9,419 nucleotides of DNA from Acidobacteria bacterium CG_4_9_14_3_um_filter_49_7. GTDB lineage: Bacteria; Acidobacteriota; Holophagae; Thermotomaculales; Thermotomaculaceae. The translations under genes and the position numbers were made by a program. The notes under the pieces were generated by a model, which saw only the letters and a program-made list of their open reading frames with translations, was not told the origin of the DNA and searched no databases. The stretch spans positions 1 through 9,419 of the forward strand of contig PFTO01000199.1 in NCBI GenBank assembly GCA_002789615.1, given 5' to 3'. Below are positions 5,572 through 9,419 of this stretch, one piece after another (position 1 is the first letter of the stretch; every line of letters starts with the position of its first letter).

Positions 5572-8500
5572 CTATGAGATCAGGAAAAAAAGTTCGGCTG
5601 AACCCAGTCGGATCCTGGTGCCGTGGGAAAGCCGGAAAGACTGCCCGATTTCCCCATTTACTTCAAGATTTCCCCCATTGCCTCCGGGCTCAATCCACCA
5701 GTCTCCAGTCTCCCCAATATGCAAAACCGCATGACAAGGCAGAACGTCGGCATACGGCAGAACAATTTGATTGTCAGTTTGCGAACCGATTGTCACGGTA
5801 CTCCCTTTCAATGGGATCTCATCGCCTCCCGGGATCAGAAGGCGTGGGGCTGAAGGAATTGAACCGGAGTTTATTGCCAGGGGATTCGAATCTGACTTCG
5901 AGGCCCTCTTTCTTCCGGATTTCCATTTTATGCCAACAATTACGAAGGCTACCACTATCAAAAGTCCTGCACCCGAAATCACGATCATCTGCCAGGGTGT
6001 CTCCCGTCGGTTTCCGCCCATCAAGGATTTTCCCGGTTTTCTCTTCACATAAATTTCAAACTGGCGATCATCATTTACCATTGCAGTCTGTCTCTGAAGA
6101 CCCCGCTGGTAAGCCCTGGATGCATATTTGTCTATCCGTTTACCCCGATCTTCCAGTTCATCCAGAAGATCTTCCCATCGTTCCTGTAGGCCGGTTTCCA
6201 GGGTTTGATCATCTGCAACAGCCGTAATGACAGCCAGGGTTTCCATAGCATCCGCATAAGATTCTCTCGCCTCCACAAAGTCTTCCACTTCGCTTTTATC
6301 CATGGCCAGCATCCAGACACTATCCACCTTTTTCTCCCAATCAAGAAAGCCGATGTAACTGTTCACAAGTCGACGAACAGAAGCAGTCGGTATGGTATCG
6401 TTCCTGAGCTGCAAATCGTCAATATCCACCGTAAATATGGCTGGAGGAGCAACATGTGAACGGTTGTCCGACTGGTCAGCATATGCAACAGCAAGGAGTG
6501 ATTGCTTTTGCTGCACGAGGGGATCATCTACCGCACCAATGGCTCGATTTGTGTGAACAAACAGCTCCTGACATTCCGTCATCAGTGAAGAACATGTGTA
6601 CAATTCCCCCAGGAAAGCAGAACCGGCATAGGCCTTGTCCAGCATGTCCGAAAATTTCTTAAACTTGTCCCACCATTTGAGCGCCCAGACTTGCCCGGCT
6701 CCCACAGCGAGACCGATGGCCAGGCCCTGACTCAAGTCAACGGTCAGGTCTTTCCAGGCCTTGGCTTCCTCCACGACCAGGCGTGTCCATGCAACATTCT
6801 GGTAATGGTTGCGCAGGTTCCCGCTGTTCTTAACGAGCCAGGGTTGAACATCATCATACGCATCCAGCACGGCTTGCGGATTGGCCACAAGAAAGCGTTC
6901 CATGTGAGGCATGGTCTGCCCCCGGTAGTGAAACAGTACTTCCTGCTTAATCTGATCGGGAATGGGATTCTGCGGGAATTTGCTACCGGTAACTTTGGAC
7001 AGGTAGTCAGCCAGAAAACCCAGGAGTTGCTTCAGACCACTGAAAATTTTTGCATTGGCATGATCCATTGCCACGACCGCTGCTTTGCCCCAGCTGCTTT
7101 TCTGATTTCGCGTGACGATGGCATTGAACTTCTGGAATATCATTCTTTTTATACTTTTGGAGCCAACCTCATCACTTTTGAACACCATATCAGCAATGCT
7201 GCCTTCTCTCGCGGCGCCTTTAACCTTCTTGCCAAACTTGAATTTCTTGTCGGCCCAATCCCAGATCATTCCCAGAAGCGACCAGCCATGACTGATCACT
7301 TCTCCGGTTGTGTCTGACACAAGCTTTTCACTCATCCAGTAGGTGGCCATCAGGTCACCCATCAGTTGGAACTTGGCTTCATAGGCTTTTGCCACTTCTG
7401 TGGGTTCCTGCACCACGCCCAGTTCCATGGTGTACACCTGCTGGCCGGCCCGCGCCTGGAACCCCTTATCAGGAAACATGTACAGGTTCTTGCCCAGTGA
7501 ATCCCGCCGTTTCTTGTGTATTTCACTGAAGGGGTAGATATAGGGAGCCTCGAGTTTATGTGAAAAGTATACGGGCCAGTTCTGATATTTCAATTCCAGT
7601 TTGAGGCGTCCGTTCTTGTCCGTTTCTCCCTCGAATGTGCTTTCATGTCCGGCAATTGCCCCGCCGGTGATGCGGACCTTTGCATAACCGATAGGTACAT
7701 CCGATTCGTCGTAATACCCATACGGTCGTTTGACTCTGGCAAGAATTGTGCCTTCAATCGTGCCCCGGGGACTGGCAATGACAATAGGCAACCCGCTTTT
7801 TTCTTCAAAACCGGGCTTGTCCAGGATCAGTTTCGCGTCTGTGCAACGCAAGATACCGACCGTGGAAGTGATATATTTTTCCTTTTTTTCATCCCGGTAG
7901 TATGCCCAGACGATGTCCCGTTTACAGGTTCCCAATTCCTGAAAGTCATTGGTTTTAAACAAGGGTGCACGATACCGGCAGCGGAAAACACCCTTAGAGT
8001 CTGTGGTGCCATTTGGCTGGATCAGAATGCCCCCCATCCCGCCCCGGCCCAGTTGAAGTCGAACCGGGACACCGGCTTTTGGCCGCCCCTTTTTGTCCCG
8101 ATAAATGAACGCCAGTTGCGTTTCGCTTTCGCCGTCTCCGGGAAGCATATTCTGCTTTGCCACCAGTGCTGCAGACGCCTGGGGTTCTTCAATCCAGTCT
8201 CCATCGTATTTTGCGCCGGAAGTTTTTTGACCCGGCTCAGAGGCCCCCTTTCGAGAAAAATAGATGGGCGGTGCAAGAAAATATATAGTGTTTCCGGGCA
8301 GAATCTTCGCCGCAGTGGGAAATCCCAGGTAGTCCATATTCGGGTTCCCCTTCTTCAATAACTTCATCTCCTGTTCGTCAAACACATAAACGACCAGAAA
8401 TCCGCCTTTTGTTTCACCCTTGCATTCCACCGTCATCCTGTCCCGGCCTGCCTTCATGATACCGGAAAACCCTTTCCCGGATGCCCGGATGGTCATAGAA

Positions 8501-9099
8501 CAGGACTGCCCGGTCACATATCGGCCTTCATAGTAGCCGCTGGCAACCCGCGTCGGCGTTGCACCTTTCACCTTTTCGATGTTAATGGATGCTTTACCTT
8601 TCACACCATTCAGTTCGGCAATGATACGAACAACCGGATCCTTCCCGGTCACTGATGCCATGGCCGCTGTACTCCTGGACACTCGGGCAGTGTCCACGGC
8701 GACCTTATACATTTTTTTCTTTGCATCTTTGCCTGTCACGTCTCCAGCACTCATTCCCATGAGTTGCCGTATGACTGCAAAGGTGAGCTGTATGGAGCGC
8801 TGGAACGCTTTACTCTCGTTGTCCAGGATTGGCGCAGTATAACTGACCACAGCAACCCCGTTTCGCATGGAGACCGACGGGTAGGATAGACGACCCGCGT
8901 TCACCTGAAGGTTCACAATTCCGGACTTCTGGAGAATGTCTCCCTGTTCGTCCCGTGCGGTGACCACAATGGTAGTAGTTTCGTCACCATCACCCTTCAT
9001 TTTTTCCATACCCGGTTGGACATGGAGACGGAACGTTTGCTGCTGTGTAAATGCAGGGAACACGATGAACACCAATAGAAGAAATATCAATTGCTTCAT
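5572..9099 (-). CDS. Large envelope protein: signal peptide, Ig-like repeats, long helical region, one TM helix and C-terminal cytoplasmic FHA domain
   Basis: I recognise no named family for the whole 1175-residue protein. Residues 1-19 are a signal peptide. Big-type (invasin/intimin-like) domains are suggested at about 23-110 and 318-410; both run GDG...Thr...RD..G...V.LQ...Y.AP. A third beta-rich segment at about 446-515 has a DKNGRLKLEL end. Residues about 565-1020 are mostly helical with no recognised domain and include a hydrophobic stretch (about 787-806). A TM helix at 1036-1056 is followed by basic residues (KWKSGRKR), so the preceding ~1000 residues lie outside the cytoplasm. The C-terminus (about 1086-1175) is an FHA domain: strand with VTIGS, NQIVL, CHAVLHI, LEVNGE, then LSHGTRIRLGSAELFF. 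The usual IGR Arg is Ser1106 and the Ser of SxxH is Leu1120, while His1123 and Asn1148 remain. Phosphothreonine binding is therefore doubtful. The ATG overlaps the stop of the preceding membrane-protein gene by 4 nt, so the two probably work together. It could be a surface adhesin or envelope sensor linked to an internal partner; this is inference. Confidence 0.9.
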   Translation of the reverse strand: MKQLIFLLLVFIVFPAFTQQQTFRLHVQPGMEKMKGDGDETTTIVVTARDEQGDILQKSGIVNLQVNAGRLSYPSVSMRNGVAVVSYTAPILDNESKAFQRSIQLTFAVIRQLMGMSAGDVTGKDAKKKMYKVAVDTARVSRSTAAMASVTGKDPVVRIIAELNGVKGKASINIEKVKGATPTRVASGYYEGRYVTGQSCSMTIRASGKGFSGIMKAGRDRMTVECKGETKGGFLVVYVFDEQEMKLLKKGNPNMDYLGFPTAAKILPGNTIYFLAPPIYFSRKGASEPGQKTSGAKYDGDWIEEPQASAALVAKQNMLPGDGESETQLAFIYRDKKGRPKAGVPVRLQLGRGGMGGILIQPNGTTDSKGVFRCRYRAPLFKTNDFQELGTCKRDIVWAYYRDEKKEKYITSTVGILRCTDAKLILDKPGFEEKSGLPIVIASPRGTIEGTILARVKRPYGYYDESDVPIGYAKVRITGGAIAGHESTFEGETDKNGRLKLELKYQNWPVYFSHKLEAPYIYPFSEIHKKRRDSLGKNLYMFPDKGFQARAGQQVYTMELGVVQEPTEVAKAYEAKFQLMGDLMATYWMSEKLVSDTTGEVISHGWSLLGMIWDWADKKFKFGKKVKGAAREGSIADMVFKSDEVGSKSIKRMIFQKFNAIVTRNQKSSWGKAAVVAMDHANAKIFSGLKQLLGFLADYLSKVTGSKFPQNPIPDQIKQEVLFHYRGQTMPHMERFLVANPQAVLDAYDDVQPWLVKNSGNLRNHYQNVAWTRLVVEEAKAWKDLTVDLSQGLAIGLAVGAGQVWALKWWDKFKKFSDMLDKAYAGSAFLGELYTCSSLMTECQELFVHTNRAIGAVDDPLVQQKQSLLAVAYADQSDNRSHVAPPAIFTVDIDDLQLRNDTIPTASVRRLVNSYIGFLDWEKKVDSVWMLAMDKSEVEDFVEARESYADAMETLAVITAVADDQTLETGLQERWEDLLDELEDRGKRIDKYASRAYQRGLQRQTAMVNDDRQFEIYVKRKPGKSLMGGNRRETPWQMIVISGAGLLIVVAFVIVGIKWKSGRKRASKSDSNPLAINSGSIPSAPRLLIPGGDEIPLKGSTVTIGSQTDNQIVLPYADVLPCHAVLHIGETGDWWIEPGGNGGNLEVNGEIGQSFRLSHGTRIRLGSAELFFLIS

Positions 9100-9419
9100 A
9101 ACTGCCCCGCCCTGCTGATTAAGCGAATAGCTGATTCAGGCGGAAAATAATCCGGAATCGTCTTATATTCCTTGTCTACCGGTGAAGACGGTTGCCGATA
9201 CCTGAACCAGGCATACCCCGCAAGGCCACCAATACCCAACAGAATCACCAATATCAAAATCAGGCATCCGCTGCAGCAGCAGGACCTTTTCTTTGGTGGG
9301 GGCAGCGTGTAGGGCTGAGGCGCTGCCGGCGGTACCGGCCCGGCGGAGGGTTGATGAAATGGCGGTTGAACGGGAGCGGAGGGAGAAGGCGCTTGCAGAG
9401 GTTGAAAAAACTCTGGAAA
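9096..9419 (-). CDS. Proline-rich single-pass membrane protein, C-terminal 107 residues (5' end outside window)
   Basis: The reading frame stays open from the window edge to a TGA at 9096-9098. The visible part begins with about 45 residues rich in Pro, Ala and Gln, followed by a basic cysteine cluster, KKRSCCCSGC. A hydrophobic helix of about 20 residues (LILILVILLGIGGLAGYAWF) comes next. The remaining roughly 38 residues (after RYRQPSSPVD) end in RLISRAGQL. The Lys/Arg cluster before the helix suggests that the proline-rich part is cytoplasmic and the short tail is outside. The stop overlaps the start of the FHA envelope-protein gene by 4 nt (ATGA), indicating translational coupling. Proline-rich linkers of this type often follow an N-terminal zinc-ribbon, FHA or kinase domain, but that part is not in the window and I make no functional call. 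Confidence 0.8.
   Translation of the reverse strand, partial: FPEFFQPLQAPSPSAPVQPPFHQPSAGPVPPAAPQPYTLPPPKKRSCCCSGCLILILVILLGIGGLAGYAWFRYRQPSSPVDKEYKTIPDYFPPESAIRLISRAGQL

Noticed and set aside
7645..8361. A 238-codon plus-strand open frame antisense to the large envelope-protein gene
   Set aside because: It lies wholly within a convincing 1175-codon gene, has no recognisable domain or ribosome binding site, and looks like a compositional shadow. The same applies to the plus-strand frames at 5574-6227 and 6691-7317.

Overview
This is a compact, all-minus-strand stretch of a bacterial chromosome. Every supported gene reads from high to low coordinates, the gaps are short, and four junctions overlap. 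Base composition looks moderate (about half GC). There are no IS elements, tRNAs, rRNAs, CRISPR arrays or prophage genes. The taxon cannot be named from the sequence. A lipid operon of serine-palmitoyltransferase type suggests a sphingolipid-making, probably diderm bacterium such as a proteobacterium or FCB-group relative; this is inference.

Layout in the direction of transcription. (1) 9419-9096: the 3' part of a gene for a proline-rich, single-pass membrane protein. It overlaps by 4 nt (ATGA) the start of (2) 9099-5572, a 1175-residue envelope protein with a signal peptide, two or three Ig-like (Big-type) domains, a long mostly helical middle, one transmembrane helix and a cytoplasmic FHA domain. 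The FHA domain lacks the usual phosphothreonine-binding Arg and Ser. (3) After a short gap holding a good sigma70-type promoter (5499-5527) comes a four-gene operon, 5452-1379: an alpha-oxoamine synthase with serine palmitoyltransferase signatures, a GNAT-fold acyltransferase-like protein, an NAD(P)-dependent epimerase-type SDR, and a PAP2 protein of the Aur1/inositol-phosphorylceramide-synthase type. Every junction overlaps (1, 4 and 28 nt). (4) After a second gap holding a near-consensus promoter (1251-1280) and a heptanucleotide microsatellite come a small membrane-anchored protein, peptide deformylase (def) and the start of methionyl-tRNA formyltransferase (fmt, cut by the window edge).

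The most coherent reading is that 5452-1379 is a bacterial ceramide/phosphosphingolipid operon. Spt would condense serine with an acyl thioester to 3-ketosphinganine, the GNAT protein would N-acylate it (role of bacterial ceramide synthase, bCerS), the SDR would reduce the ketone (role of CerR), and the PAP2 protein would add a phospho-headgroup. The first three activities match the spt/bcerS/cerR set described in Caulobacter. A PAP2/Aur1-type enzyme fused translationally to the end of that set is the least familiar and most interesting element. def and fmt are the usual N-terminal formyl-methionine housekeeping pair. The largest gene-free gaps are 1232-1378 and about 5453-5571; no gap reaches 300 bases.
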